Assembly (NCBI GenBank): GCA_965214945.1
Contig: OZ244029.1
Span: forward strand, 2,356,001 to 2,420,000
Direction: 5' to 3'
DNA: 64,000 bases
From: JAAXHB01 sp965214945
Lineage (GTDB): Bacteria; Actinomycetota; Acidimicrobiia; Acidimicrobiales; Aldehydirespiratoraceae
Part shown: one piece after another, positions 32,926-41,880 of the stretch
How the letters are laid out: each line of letters starts with the position of its first letter
Position numbering within the stretch: position 1 is the first letter of the stretch
Made by a program: the position numbers and the translations under genes
Notes under the pieces: model-generated
Databases searched by the model: none
What the model was told of the DNA's origin: nothing
What the model saw: only the letters and a program-made list of their open reading frames with translations

Positions 32926-32944
32926 TGTTCGGCAATGCCGAACA
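32926..32944. promoter_or_regulatory. Perfect 9-1-9 palindromic operator at iclR
   Basis: TGTTCGGCAATGCCGAACA is a perfect palindrome ending 24 bases before the iclR-family ATG. Similar sites occur at 32826 and 41862, in front of the other transport genes of the locus. Confidence 0.8.
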
Positions 32945-32968
32945 AGAAGGGATCTTGAGGATCAACAG

Positions 32969-33760
32969 ATGGCCGAACTCGACAGTCGCTATGCAGTCAA
33001 GAGCGTGGTGCGGGCGATCGAGATACTCGAAGCGCTGGAGGACGCGCACGAAGACAGCCTCACTGTCACCGAGGTGGCCAAACTGATCGGCATCTCAAAG
33101 AGCGCCGCCTTCGCGACGCTGCACACGCTGTGCAGCTACGGGCTGGTCAGCGATCGGGTCGAGGGGCAGTCCCGCCAGTATTCCCTCGGTCTGGCGCTGA
33201 TACGGCTGGGCCAGCAGGCGTCAGCTCAGAATTCGATCGCGGATCTCGCTAGGCCGAGACTGCGAGACCTCACAGAGAGGACAGGTCTGACCTCGCGGGT
33301 GGCGGTGCTCGACGATGGCTGGGCGGTGGTGGTGGGCCGCGTCGACACCCGCACGGCTGTGCGCCTCGAATTGGGCATGGGCAGACAGGAATGGCCCCAC
33401 AGCAGCGGAGTGGGCAAGGCGATGCTGTCGACGCTGACCGAAGCCGAGGTGCGCTCGATCGTCGACCGGATCGGCATGCCTCGCAAGACTCCCAACACGA
33501 TCACCGACGTCGACACCCTGCTGGCGGTGCTCGAGCGTGTCCGCTCCGACGGTTTCTGCCTCGACGACGAAGAAGACGCTCAGGGTGTGCTCTGCGTGGC
33601 CGCGCCGCTCACTCAGCTGCCCGGCGGTGTTGTCGGCGCCGTCAGCGTCACCGGACTTAAGGCGGATCCGCTGCTGCGCCAGCCACGCCGCATCGGGCGC
33701 GAGGTGCAGGCAGCGGCAACCGACATTGCCGAACTGGCCCGAGGCAGGGCCCGAACTTGA
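32969..33760 (+). CDS. IclR-family transcriptional regulator
   Basis: A 263-residue regulator with an N-terminal winged helix (AIEILEALEDAHEDSLTVTE then AKLIGISKSAAFATLHTLCSYG) and the IclR effector domain (VAVLDDGWAVVVGRVDTRTA, then SSGVGKAMLSTLTEAE and PLTQLPGGVVGAVSVTG). IclR proteins bind short palindromes and sense sugar or aromatic acids. It is divergent from the binding-protein gene and its stop overlaps the TTG of the next gene, so it heads the catabolic operon. The perfect palindrome 24 bases upstream is the obvious autoregulatory site. Confidence 0.93.
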   Translation: MAELDSRYAVKSVVRAIEILEALEDAHEDSLTVTEVAKLIGISKSAAFATLHTLCSYGLVSDRVEGQSRQYSLGLALIRLGQQASAQNSIADLARPRLRDLTERTGLTSRVAVLDDGWAVVVGRVDTRTAVRLELGMGRQEWPHSSGVGKAMLSTLTEAEVRSIVDRIGMPRKTPNTITDVDTLLAVLERVRSDGFCLDDEEDAQGVLCVAAPLTQLPGGVVGAVSVTGLKADPLLRQPRRIGREVQAAATDIAELARGRART

Positions 33761-35169
33761 CCTTGCGACAGCGACAGACGACCTTGTGGAGGCCCTTCGC
33801 TGCGGACCTCGTGGCCGGATCGAGCCGACACGACATCACGCCGCCGTTGGGGATCCGCACGGCCAACTGGGGCGCTCACGGCCGCCATGAGATCGCCACA
33901 GGCATCCATCAGCCGCTCACGGTCACGGCGTTGGCGTTGGCCGATCAGTCGGGTTCGACGCTGTACATCGTCAGCGCCGACCTCGGCTGGTGGCGGGACT
34001 CCGCTGACGAGCAGTCGGTCCGCCGGCCAGTCCTGGGGGCCCTGGGGATCGACGAATCGCAGCTGTTGCTGCACCTGGTCCACACCCATGCCGGTCCGTG
34101 CACCACTCGTTCCCAGCATCTCGAACCCGGCGGCGCCCTGGTGGACGGCTACCTGTCGAGCATGTCGGACACGATCGAGACTGCGTGCCACGAAGCCGGG
34201 GCCGCGGCCCGGCCATGCCACATCACCTGGGGAACAAGCTCCTGCGATCTGGCAACCGTGCGTGACTTGCCGTGCGGCGATTCCGACGTAGTCGGCTTCA
34301 ACCCCGACCTGCCCGCCGACGACACCCTGGTCGTGGGGCGTGTCGTCGATCGTGACGCAACCACGGTGGCGACGATCGTGAACTACGCCTGCCATCCGAC
34401 CACCCTCGCCTGGCAGAACCCGCTTCTCTCGCCCGATTTCGTCGGACCGGCACGCGTCCTCGTAGAAGCCGCCACCTCAGCTCCTTGCTTGTTCCTGCAA
34501 GGCGCCTCCGGAGACCTCGCCCCCCGAGACCAGTACACCGGCGAGATCGATGTGGTGGAACGCAACGGACGGGTCGTTGGCCATGCCGTGCTCTCGGCCC
34601 TCGAAGCGATGCCACGGCCCGGCCACGCCCTGCGCTTCGCTGGCGTTGTCGAGTCCGGAGCCAGCCTCGGCGTGTGGGAACAGGTCCCCACCGATGCCTC
34701 AACAGCGCTCAGCGCGCATCTCATAAGTGTTCCCGTGCCGCTGCAGCCGGTGCTGTCGCCCGAGGATCTGAGCGCGCGCTGGAGCCACCTCGGCGATACC
34801 CCGGCCCGCGAGCGCGTCGAGCGCGCGCAGGCGCTTCGCAACGGCTACGTCCAAGACGGCCAGGCGAGCCATCCGGTGTGGCTGATGGAGGCCGGCGACG
34901 CCGTCATCGTGGCGCATCCAGGCGAGGCCTACTCGCTTATGCAGACCGAACTCCGCAGACGTCACCCCGGCCGCTGCATCCTCGTGGCCAACTGCACGAA
35001 CGGCCCCGGATTCATGTATCTGCCAGAACGCTCGGCCTACGAGCGTGTGCCGTATCAGGTCTGGCAGACCCTGCTAGGCGCGGGCGCGCTCGAGGCTGTC
35101 GTCGATGCGGTCGATGCAGCGATTGGCAGGCTGCGGGTGCCCAGCGAGCCGGACGACGCCCTGCCATGA
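33757..35169 (+). CDS. Neutral/alkaline ceramidase-like hydrolase
   Basis: A 470-residue protein related to the N-terminal domain of neutral/alkaline non-lysosomal ceramidases (Pfam PF04734 type). Family-like blocks are AGSSRHDITPPLGIRTANWG, LALADQSGSTLYIVSADLG, LLHLVHTHAGPCTTR with putative zinc histidines, NYACHPTTLAWQN and the GDLAPRDQY region. It has no signal peptide, unlike secreted ceramidases. Such proteins recur in sugar catabolic clusters and may be amidases or lactonase-like hydrolases of a glycoside; the substrate is unknown. TTG 33757 overlaps the iclR stop and the ATG of the SDR overlaps its own stop, so it is inside the operon. Confidence 0.72.
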   Translation: MTLRQRQTTLWRPFAADLVAGSSRHDITPPLGIRTANWGAHGRHEIATGIHQPLTVTALALADQSGSTLYIVSADLGWWRDSADEQSVRRPVLGALGIDESQLLLHLVHTHAGPCTTRSQHLEPGGALVDGYLSSMSDTIETACHEAGAAARPCHITWGTSSCDLATVRDLPCGDSDVVGFNPDLPADDTLVVGRVVDRDATTVATIVNYACHPTTLAWQNPLLSPDFVGPARVLVEAATSAPCLFLQGASGDLAPRDQYTGEIDVVERNGRVVGHAVLSALEAMPRPGHALRFAGVVESGASLGVWEQVPTDASTALSAHLISVPVPLQPVLSPEDLSARWSHLGDTPARERVERAQALRNGYVQDGQASHPVWLMEAGDAVIVAHPGEAYSLMQTELRRRHPGRCILVANCTNGPGFMYLPERSAYERVPYQVWQTLLGAGALEAVVDAVDAAIGRLRVPSEPDDALP

Positions 35170-35945
35170 TCAGCGCCGTCGTCACCGGAGCAGCCTCGGG
35201 AATCGGCGAGGCGGTTGCTCGCCGGCTTCTCGACGACGACTGGGCGGTGGTTGCCGTGGACCGCGACGAGCAAGGACTCGCGCGGTTCGCCGACGACCCG
35301 AACTGTGCGACCGTCCTAGGCGACGTAGCCGAACGCTCCACCCATGCCCGAGCCGGCCAACGACTAGCCGAGATCGGGTCTCCGCACGGGTGGATATCCG
35401 TCGCCGGGATCACCGCCACCCACGAGCTTCATGCTCTGAACCCAGAATCCGCTCGCCGCATGATCGACGTCAACCAGATGGGGCCGCTGCTCGGCGCGGC
35501 CGAAGCGGTCTCACGGTTCCGCGCTGCCAAGACGCCAGGGGTGATCGTGCAGATCTCTTCGATCCACGGGTCGCGCTCAGCCGTGCACTATCCCGTGTAC
35601 GAGATGACCAAGGCAGCATGCGAGGCTCTCACCCGAAGCATCGCGGTGTCCTATGGCGCCGATGGCATCCGCTCGGTCGCCATCGCCCCCGGGGCAATCG
35701 AGACGCCGGCTCTCAAGGCCTCCCTGGAGACAGCTGACGATCCGGGCAGCGCCACGGCAAGGCTGGCCGAGTCCAGTCCCCTGCACAGACTCGGCCAGCC
35801 CGACGAGATCGCTGACGTCGCGGCATTCGTCGTTTCTTTGGGCGCGTCGTTTCTCAACGGGACGACGATCGTCGTCGACGGTGGCTGGACAGCGGTCCTG
35901 CTCGGAGACGAGCGCAGACCACAGCAGCAGGAACTGCCGAGATGA
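35166..35945 (+). CDS. SDR-family dehydrogenase
   Basis: A 259-residue classical short-chain dehydrogenase/reductase: cofactor loop TGAASGIG (about 7-14), catalytic Ser in QISSIHGSRSA and YxxxK in YPVYEMTKAACEAL (about 146-150), and the C-terminal FLNGTTIVVDGGW. An acidic residue after the second strand (VAVDRDE) favours NAD. The frame is open upstream, but ATG 35166 overlaps the previous stop (ATGA). Its place ahead of an IlvD/Edd dehydratase fits a sugar (or sugar alcohol) dehydrogenase that makes the aldonate or lactone for the next step; that role is inferred. Confidence 0.88.
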   Translation: MISAVVTGAASGIGEAVARRLLDDDWAVVAVDRDEQGLARFADDPNCATVLGDVAERSTHARAGQRLAEIGSPHGWISVAGITATHELHALNPESARRMIDVNQMGPLLGAAEAVSRFRAAKTPGVIVQISSIHGSRSAVHYPVYEMTKAACEALTRSIAVSYGADGIRSVAIAPGAIETPALKASLETADDPGSATARLAESSPLHRLGQPDEIADVAAFVVSLGASFLNGTTIVVDGGWTAVLLGDERRPQQQELPR

Positions 35946-37657
35946 GCGCCCTGCGCAGCGACGCCTGGCTGGACGGCGATGACGAAGTGGCGATGCTTCA
36001 CCGGGTCGCTCTCGCTCAGACCGGCTATGAGCGCGGCCGGCCCGTGATCGGGATTGCCGCCACTTCCAGCGCTTTCAATCCCTGTCACGGGGACGTGGAC
36101 CGGCTCGTGAAAGCGGCCGCAGCGGCCGTTGACGATGCGGGAGGCGTGGCCGCGGTTTTTCCGGCCATGTCGCTGGGCGAAGACCTGATGAAGCCCTCGG
36201 CGATGATGTACCGGAACCTGCTGGCGATGGAGCTCGAGGAGACGATCCGCTCCTCGCCTATCGACGGCCTCGTGATCTTCGCCGGCTGCGACAAGAACGT
36301 GCCTGCCGCGCTGATGGCGCTCGCTAGCGCCGATGTCCCCGGCCTGATCGGGCTCGTGGGCATCCGCCGGCCCGGCCTGATCGGGGATCGCCGCCTGGGG
36401 GCAGGCACCGATGTTTGGCGTGAGCTCGAGCGGCGACGCTCAGGGGATGCTGACGACGACGAGTGGGCGGCATTTGAACAATCGCTGCGGGACGTGGGGC
36501 CAGGCATCTGCAACGTTATGGGCACCGCGGTCACCATGGGACTCGTCGCCGAGGTGCTCGGCATGGCCCTGCCTGGGTCGACGACGCCGCAAGCAGGCGG
36601 CGAGGAGATTCTCGAGGCTGCTCGGGCAACCGGCCGCCGTGTCGTCGAGATGGTCGCCCGTGGCGAACGGCCCTCGCACAGAATGACCAGGCAGGCATTC
36701 CACAACGCGCTGACGACCCTCGCAGCGGTCGGCGGGTCGACCAACGCCGTCATTCACCTGGCCGCGATCGCAGGCCGCCTCGGCCTCGGGCTCGATCCTG
36801 AAGCCGAGAACGAAGTGCTCAGCCGTGTGCCCTTGGTCGCAGACATCGAACCGTGCGGGTCGGGGCTGGCCCAGCACCTCCACGAGGCCGGCACGACACC
36901 TGCGCTTGTGCACGTTCTGGGGGCATTCTTTGATCAGACCGCGATCTGCGCCGACGGCCGGGCGTGGTCGGAGGTCAAGACCCCTCCAAGCGCCGGGTCA
37001 ACGGCGCTGCGAGCTCTCGACGAGCCGGTGGCTGCGGCCCCGGTCATTGCCATGCTGCGCGGATCACTGGCGCCCGGTGGTGCCGTCATCAAGGTGGCGG
37101 CGGCATCCCCGAAGCTGCTGTGTCATCGTGGGCCGGCAGTCGTCTTTGACGACTATCACGACATGCGGCGACGCCTTGACGACCCGTACTTGGACATCGA
37201 AGAGGGCTCGGTGATCGTGGTTCGCGAGTGCGGGCCCGCAGGCGGTCCCGGCATGCCCGAATGGGGTATGGCCCCGATCCCGAAGCGCCTCGCCGACAGA
37301 GGCGTGACCGACATGCTGCGCGTCAGCGACGGCCGCATGAGCGGCACAAGCTTCGGCACGGTCGTGCTCCACGTCACCCCCGAAGCCAATCGGGGCGGGC
37401 CGCTCGCTTTTGTCCACGACGGCGACGTCATCGAACTCGACGTCCCGGCACGCCGAATCGACCTGCTCGTCGACGACGATGTGCTCTCCAGCCGACGCGC
37501 AGCCTGGTCTTCTCCAGCGTCGGCTCACGAACGGGGCTGGCCAGCCATGTACCGTCGGCACGTCCTGGATGCCACGAGCGGCTGCGATCTCGACTTCCTG
37601 GTGGCGCCAAACGACAGCCGGTCCGTCTTCATCGAGCCCGTCGTCGGCCGCTCCTGA
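35942..37657 (+). CDS. IlvD/Edd-family sugar-acid dehydratase
   Basis: A 571-residue iron-sulfur dehydratase of the dihydroxy-acid/6-phosphogluconate dehydratase family. Cluster cysteines are visible in IFAGCDKNVPAAL and GPGICNVMGTAVTMG, with other blocks FNPCHGDVDRLVKAAAAAV, VGGSTNAVIHLAAIAGR and RVSDGRMSGTSFGTVVLHV. In this context (sugar ABC importer, dehydrogenase, DapA-type enzyme) it more likely dehydrates an aldonic acid such as arabonate, xylonate or fuconate to a 2-keto-3-deoxy acid than serves in branched-chain amino-acid synthesis. Its ATG overlaps the SDR stop. Confidence 0.9.
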   Translation: MSALRSDAWLDGDDEVAMLHRVALAQTGYERGRPVIGIAATSSAFNPCHGDVDRLVKAAAAAVDDAGGVAAVFPAMSLGEDLMKPSAMMYRNLLAMELEETIRSSPIDGLVIFAGCDKNVPAALMALASADVPGLIGLVGIRRPGLIGDRRLGAGTDVWRELERRRSGDADDDEWAAFEQSLRDVGPGICNVMGTAVTMGLVAEVLGMALPGSTTPQAGGEEILEAARATGRRVVEMVARGERPSHRMTRQAFHNALTTLAAVGGSTNAVIHLAAIAGRLGLGLDPEAENEVLSRVPLVADIEPCGSGLAQHLHEAGTTPALVHVLGAFFDQTAICADGRAWSEVKTPPSAGSTALRALDEPVAAAPVIAMLRGSLAPGGAVIKVAAASPKLLCHRGPAVVFDDYHDMRRRLDDPYLDIEEGSVIVVRECGPAGGPGMPEWGMAPIPKRLADRGVTDMLRVSDGRMSGTSFGTVVLHVTPEANRGGPLAFVHDGDVIELDVPARRIDLLVDDDVLSSRRAAWSSPASAHERGWPAMYRRHVLDATSGCDLDFLVAPNDSRSVFIEPVVGRS

Positions 37658-37854
37658 CCGGCCGTCATCCAGTCGCCGGCGCGTCGAGCGTTCCGGGCGC
37701 CGGCATGTCCAGGGTCCTCATGTTCATGAGACGCGGGACTTCATAGGCGCGGGGTCTAGTAGACCAGAGCCTGCATCTCGTCGCTGTCGCGCTGCTCGCT
37801 GTTGGCGGGGGCTTGCGGCTGGGTCATGAGCGCACGCTGTCGAATCAGGTCGAG
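37658..37854. other. Convergent intergenic region
   Basis: About 200 bases between two converging operons. Short inverted GC motifs are present but no clear terminator; a 23-codon minus-strand frame (37756-37827) has no SD and is not annotated. Confidence 0.4.
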
Positions 37855-38856
37855 CTAGGGATCGGTGGGCGGCAGCGGGTCTCTGCCGACCGCGTCTGCG
37901 AGCTGGTCGACCAGCCGGTCGACCTCCTCGGCGGTCTCAGCATCGACGAAGAACCCATGCGGAGGGCGGCGTGCGTTTTTTGGCAGGACACCCTGGCGCC
38001 AGAGGATGTGCTTTTCGAGAGCGACGTAGCCGTCGATGGTCGTCTGCTTGGCCACCAGGGTGTTGAGGGGGCCGCTGATGCGATAGGCGAGCGTCCAGTC
38101 TCCTTCGCAGACTGCGTCCCACAGGGCGCGCACCGCCCAGCAGACCTCGGCGCCTGGCATCGTTCCGACGATGCCCCGCCGGTAGCTGTCAATGATGCAG
38201 GCCCCTCCGGACCCTTCGAGGATGGCGGCGCCGCCGTCGGTCGCATCACGCAGCCTCGACAGGGTGGGCCCGATGGGATGTGCCTCGGGCTTGAAGGCGA
38301 CACGCTCCCCGAACTCCGCGAACAGGCTTGCTTGCAGGCTGATGGTGAGCGGGCGACCGATGTAGCCGCTGGCGTCCTGGACGACGACCGGAAGGTTCGT
38401 GGCCTCGATGATGCGCGAGAAGTATTTATAAAGCTCGGAGTCGTCGAGAGCCACGGTCAGCGGCGAGTTGACCATCAGCGCTGTTGCCCCGTTGTCTTGG
38501 GCATGCCGGCTGTGGGCTATGGCGCTGCGAAGGGACTCCGCACCGCAGCTGATGACAGCGGCCCGGTCTCTCGAGGTGGCAACGGCGCAGACGCGCTCGG
38601 CGAGCAGGCGCCGCTCCTCGGATGTCAGCCGGGGGATCTCGCTGACCATTCCGGTGGTCAGGCCGTCCGCGTGCTGGTCAAGAACCCAGTGGAGTTCGTG
38701 GTCGAGGACGCCGACATCGATCGAGCCGTCCCCGGCGAATGGCGTTTGCACTACGGGAAGAACCCCGACTGGCTGAGTCGTGCTGCGCATCTTGTGGTCT
38801 TGTTCGTTCCGTCTCGGGTCCGAGGCCCGCGCCAGGCGGCCGCTGGTCGCCGTCAT
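37855..38856 (-). CDS. DapA-family aldolase/dehydratase
   Basis: A 333-residue TIM-barrel enzyme of the dihydrodipicolinate synthase/N-acetylneuraminate lyase family. The N-terminal VGVLPVVQTPFAGDGSID, the phosphate/carboxylate-type loop and the Schiff-base lysine in FKPEAHPIGPT (about 185) are visible; the tyrosine motif is QDASGYIG. Family members include 2-keto-3-deoxy-gluconate/-arabonate aldolases and dehydratases, which fits the IlvD product of the same locus. ATG 38856 overlaps the stop of the epimerase gene, which makes the longer start plausible even though conservation begins near residue 28. Confidence 0.85.
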   Translation of the reverse strand: MTATSGRLARASDPRRNEQDHKMRSTTQPVGVLPVVQTPFAGDGSIDVGVLDHELHWVLDQHADGLTTGMVSEIPRLTSEERRLLAERVCAVATSRDRAAVISCGAESLRSAIAHSRHAQDNGATALMVNSPLTVALDDSELYKYFSRIIEATNLPVVVQDASGYIGRPLTISLQASLFAEFGERVAFKPEAHPIGPTLSRLRDATDGGAAILEGSGGACIIDSYRRGIVGTMPGAEVCWAVRALWDAVCEGDWTLAYRISGPLNTLVAKQTTIDGYVALEKHILWRQGVLPKNARRPPHGFFVDAETAEEVDRLVDQLADAVGRDPLPPTDP

Positions 38857-39872
38857 CTCGTCTGTTCGTGGCCGTCGGTGATCTGTTCGAGGATTTCCTC
38901 GATCCCGATGCGCGGGACGAAGCCCGCCACTTCGCGGGCTCGTTGGGTGCTGGTGGTCAAGTCGATGCGGTCGCCTGCCAGTTGGAGGTCGACGTAGGGG
39001 ACGCCGATCGTCTCGGACAGTCTTGGGACGACGTCGTCATAGGAGAACGGCTCAGGGCCAGACAGATTGCACGTCTCGCCCACAGCCCCCGGAGCGGTCA
39101 GAAGGCATATCAGCCCGGCCACGAGATCGCGGGCGTCGCAGAACTGGAACCGGTATGGATTGCCGTCGGTGTCGCGGGCTAAGACCAGGGTTTGCTGGGC
39201 GTCGTCAACAGCCGCGTCAATGGCGGCGACAGCCTCCGGCCGGCCGATGGCGTCCAGGATCGCCCGGAGCCCGCTAGCAAAGAACAAGCGGCCGGACCAG
39301 CCGTCATGGCGGGTGATCTCATCTGCCTCTGCGGTGAGCGCGAAGCGGGCGACGCATGTCGGCATGCCGTGGACCCGGTGATAGAAGTCGGCCATCACCT
39401 CGTCGAGCTGTTTGGTCAGGCCATAGAAGCTGTAGGGCACGATCGGGAGGTCCTCGACGATCTGGCCCTGGACCTCGAGCGCCGAATAGACCTCGTCGCT
39501 GCTCGCCAGCACGAACCGGCGCAGCCTGCCGGGACGTTTCGCGAGCTCGTCGAGGAGCAGGTAAGTGGCGCGAACGTTGGAATCGAACAGCGCCGGGTTT
39601 GCCTCGAGGCTCCAGTCCATCAGCGCAGCCAAATGAACGACGGCATCCGCGTCCCTGGCGGCTTCGGCCACGACCGAGCCCTCGACGAGACTGCCGCTGA
39701 TGACTTCAACGTCAGCAGACAGCGCCTCAGCCTTCGGATCATCGGGCAGCACGACGGTCCGGATTCGCGCTCCCAGGGCCAGGAGTTCGCGGGCCAGGCG
39801 GCTGCCGATTCGGCCGGTGGCGCCTGTGACAAGGACGTTTGCGCCGTCCAGCGATCTCATCGAATCATCCAT
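38853..39872 (-). CDS. NAD-dependent epimerase/dehydratase family protein
   Basis: A 339-residue extended SDR with VLVTGATGRIGSRLARELL at the N-terminus, a DAVVHLAALMDWS block and the catalytic pair in YSFYGLTKQLDEVM (about 149). These proteins act on nucleotide sugars, uronates or free sugars with NAD. In the locus it may oxidise or epimerise the imported sugar. It is the second gene after the transporter ATPase with a 61-base gap, and it overlaps the DapA-type gene, so the order is permease, ATPase, epimerase, aldolase on the minus strand. Confidence 0.87.
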   Translation of the reverse strand: MDDSMRSLDGANVLVTGATGRIGSRLARELLALGARIRTVVLPDDPKAEALSADVEVISGSLVEGSVVAEAARDADAVVHLAALMDWSLEANPALFDSNVRATYLLLDELAKRPGRLRRFVLASSDEVYSALEVQGQIVEDLPIVPYSFYGLTKQLDEVMADFYHRVHGMPTCVARFALTAEADEITRHDGWSGRLFFASGLRAILDAIGRPEAVAAIDAAVDDAQQTLVLARDTDGNPYRFQFCDARDLVAGLICLLTAPGAVGETCNLSGPEPFSYDDVVPRLSETIGVPYVDLQLAGDRIDLTTSTQRAREVAGFVPRIGIEEILEQITDGHEQTR

Positions 39873-39933
39873 CGAGGAACTCCCCCTGTTCGTCTGCTCG
39901 TCTGTCTGTCTCGCCCAGCAGCGGCCTTGTGTG

Positions 39934-40716
39934 TCACGGTCCTGTCCCGACAGTTGCGGCGGGGTTTCCTTCGAGGATCAGCTGCATGATCTGGGGAACA
40001 GAGAAGTCCTGGTGGCGGAGATCGGAGATCTTGCGTCCGTGGCGAAGGACGACTACGTGGTCGGCCAGCTCAGCGACTTGGGGCAGGGCGTGGCTGATGA
40101 TCCCCACAGCAAGTCCCGAGTCTCGAATCCGCTTTACCAAGTCGAGCACCGCGCGGGATTCCCGAAGCCCCAGGGCCGAGGTCGGCTCGTCCATCAACAC
40201 GACGCTGCTCGCCCAGTAGGCGGCCCGGGCGACAGCCACACACTGCCTCTGTCCGCCCGACATCGATTCCAGCTCGTCACCGGTCAGGCTCGGGAGGTTG
40301 ATGCTCAGCCCCGAGAGCTGCTTGCGGGCGCTTGCGACCATCTGCTTCTTGGCCAGTCGGTTGAACCCGAAGAGGCCGCCACGGCGCAGCTCTCTGCCCA
40401 AGAACACGTTCGCCGTGACGTCGAGATTCGGCGCCAGGGCGAGTTCCTGATAGACGACTTCGACGCCCTTTTGGCGGGCGTCCAGAGGATCGTGGAGATC
40501 GACCGTCTCACCGTTGAGGACGATCTCGCCCTCGTCGGGCCGCACTGCCCCGGTCAGCATCTTCACCAGCGTCGACTTGCCTGCTCCGTTGTCTCCGACG
40601 ATGGCGGTGATCTCGCCGCGGTGGAAGGCGACGCTCACGTCGACAACGGCTTCGATGTGGCCGAAACGCTTGCTGAGGCCGCGCGCTTCGAATGCGGGCT
40701 GGTCGTCGGCGCTCAT
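39934..40716 (-). CDS. Sugar ABC transporter ATP-binding protein, single ABC module
   Basis: A 260-residue ATPase with Walker A GDNGAGKST (about 41-49), the signature SGGQRQCVAVARA and Walker B VVLMDEPTSALG. It resembles half of RbsA/XylG-type proteins: one ABC module instead of two, as in FrcA/simple sugar importers. ATG 40716 overlaps the permease stop. A much longer open frame exists upstream in the same phase, but that part is a shadow of the permease. It would energise import with the binding protein at 31.7 kb. Confidence 0.9.
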   Translation of the reverse strand: MSADDQPAFEARGLSKRFGHIEAVVDVSVAFHRGEITAIVGDNGAGKSTLVKMLTGAVRPDEGEIVLNGETVDLHDPLDARQKGVEVVYQELALAPNLDVTANVFLGRELRRGGLFGFNRLAKKQMVASARKQLSGLSINLPSLTGDELESMSGGQRQCVAVARAAYWASSVVLMDEPTSALGLRESRAVLDLVKRIRDSGLAVGIISHALPQVAELADHVVVLRHGRKISDLRHQDFSVPQIMQLILEGNPAATVGTGP

Positions 40717-41834
40717 GATCCTCCCCAGCCCTTGGTGCGAACGTGGTCGTAGACGACGGCCAGCAAGAGCGCCGTTCCCAAGAACAGGAACTGCGCTGAG
40801 ATCCCGTAGTTGAGCAACTGGATGGCGTTGTCGATGATCCCGATGAGGGCAACTCCGAGCAGCGTGCCAAAGACGGTGCCTCGGCCGCCTGTTAAGGCCG
40901 TTCCGCCGAGTATCACGCCCGCCAAGATCGAGAGTTCTAGGCCTGCCAGGCCGTTGGCGTCGCCGACGGTGGTGAAGCCGGCCACGAGAACTCCGCTCAG
41001 GCCCGCTGCCAGCGAGCTGAGGATATACAGCTGAAGCCTGCGTCGCTTGACCGGGATGCCGGCCAGGCGGGCCATGGCGCCTCCGGGGGTGCCCCCGATC
41101 GCATACCAGTGCCGGCCCCACACGGTCGTGTGCAGCAGCCAGCCGACGATGCCGAATACCGCCAGCATGATCCACAGCGGCACAGGAACGTCCAGAAGCT
41201 TGCCTTGCCCGAGGTATCTGATCTCTTCGCTGGTGACTCGCACAACCCTGCCGTCGGTGACCTGATAGGCGAAGCCTCTCACGAGGAACTGCATGCCGAC
41301 GGTGATGACGAACGGGTTGATCCCGCCGTAGCTGATGAGTCCGCCGTTGGCCAGGCCGATCAGCCCGGAGGCGCCGAGCGCCAGCAGGATGGTGACGGGG
41401 ACGCTGAGGCCGTTGTCGATGCCGACCGCGACAATCGTCCCGCTGAAGGCCATGACGGCAGCGATCGAGAGGTCCAGGCCCCCGCCGATGAGCACTGCGG
41501 TCGTGATGGCCGCGACGATCCCGGTGAACGACACTGCCGTGCCAACGTTGAGGAGGTTCTGTGTTTTCAGGAAGAACGGGGTGAGTTGCGACACCACCAG
41601 CCCCACACCGAAAAGTGCGCCGATCAGCCCGAAGTGCTGTGTTCCAGGGATCTTTCGCCTCATGCGCGCCCATCGCTGGGCGGCTCCTTCTGGCTGTCGA
41701 TCATCGGTTTCGCCTGAGGGTGGGCCGTGAGAGGGAGCAGGCGGGTTGCCCGATGGAGTCGACACGGCTTCAGACGACAACGACGACACGCGGCCCCCGG
41801 CCCTCGAACCCGTTGCGGACATGCGCCGAGTCAT
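40713..41834 (-). CDS. Sugar ABC transporter permease, RbsC-like
   Basis: A 373-residue inner-membrane protein of the branched-chain/ribose permease family, with about ten hydrophobic segments. Characteristic blocks are GGGLDLSIAAVMAFSGTIVA, GGLISYGGINPFVITVGMQF, YAIGGTPGGAMARLAGIPV and the C-terminal GGTALTGGRGTVFGTLLG. A Ser/Pro-rich, charged N-terminal extension of about 65 residues precedes the first helix. ATG 41834 is chosen; a TTG one codon upstream is possible. It is the first gene of the permease-ATPase-epimerase-aldolase operon, with an IclR-type half-site in its promoter. Confidence 0.9.
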   Translation of the reverse strand: MTRRMSATGSRAGGRVSSLSSEAVSTPSGNPPAPSHGPPSGETDDRQPEGAAQRWARMRRKIPGTQHFGLIGALFGVGLVVSQLTPFFLKTQNLLNVGTAVSFTGIVAAITTAVLIGGGLDLSIAAVMAFSGTIVAVGIDNGLSVPVTILLALGASGLIGLANGGLISYGGINPFVITVGMQFLVRGFAYQVTDGRVVRVTSEEIRYLGQGKLLDVPVPLWIMLAVFGIVGWLLHTTVWGRHWYAIGGTPGGAMARLAGIPVKRRRLQLYILSSLAAGLSGVLVAGFTTVGDANGLAGLELSILAGVILGGTALTGGRGTVFGTLLGVALIGIIDNAIQLLNYGISAQFLFLGTALLLAVVYDHVRTKGWGGS

Positions 41835-41861
41835 CAAGGCCCATTGTGTTTATCCTAACCC

Positions 41862-41880
41862 TGTTCGGCATTACCAATTC
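41862..41880. promoter_or_regulatory. IclR-type site upstream of the permease operon
   Basis: TGTTCGGCATTACCAATTC: one arm matches the iclR palindrome in all nine positions, the other in four. On the minus strand it overlaps a candidate promoter (TTGGTA, 17 bases, GATAAA) for the permease operon. The remaining gap to 42198 contains no gene I can support. Confidence 0.55.

Noticed and set aside
34485..35165. N-terminal extension of the SDR gene
   Set aside because: The open frame upstream of 35166 is a shadow of the ceramidase-like gene; the ATGA overlap and start of homology fix the SDR start.
37756..37827. 23-codon peptide ending ...QALVY, considered as a RiPP precursor
   Set aside because: No SD, no modification enzymes nearby and no leader-peptide pattern.
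40717..41673. N-terminal extension of the sugar ABC ATPase
   Set aside because: That part of the open frame is a shadow of the permease gene; the ATPase homology begins at ATG 40716.
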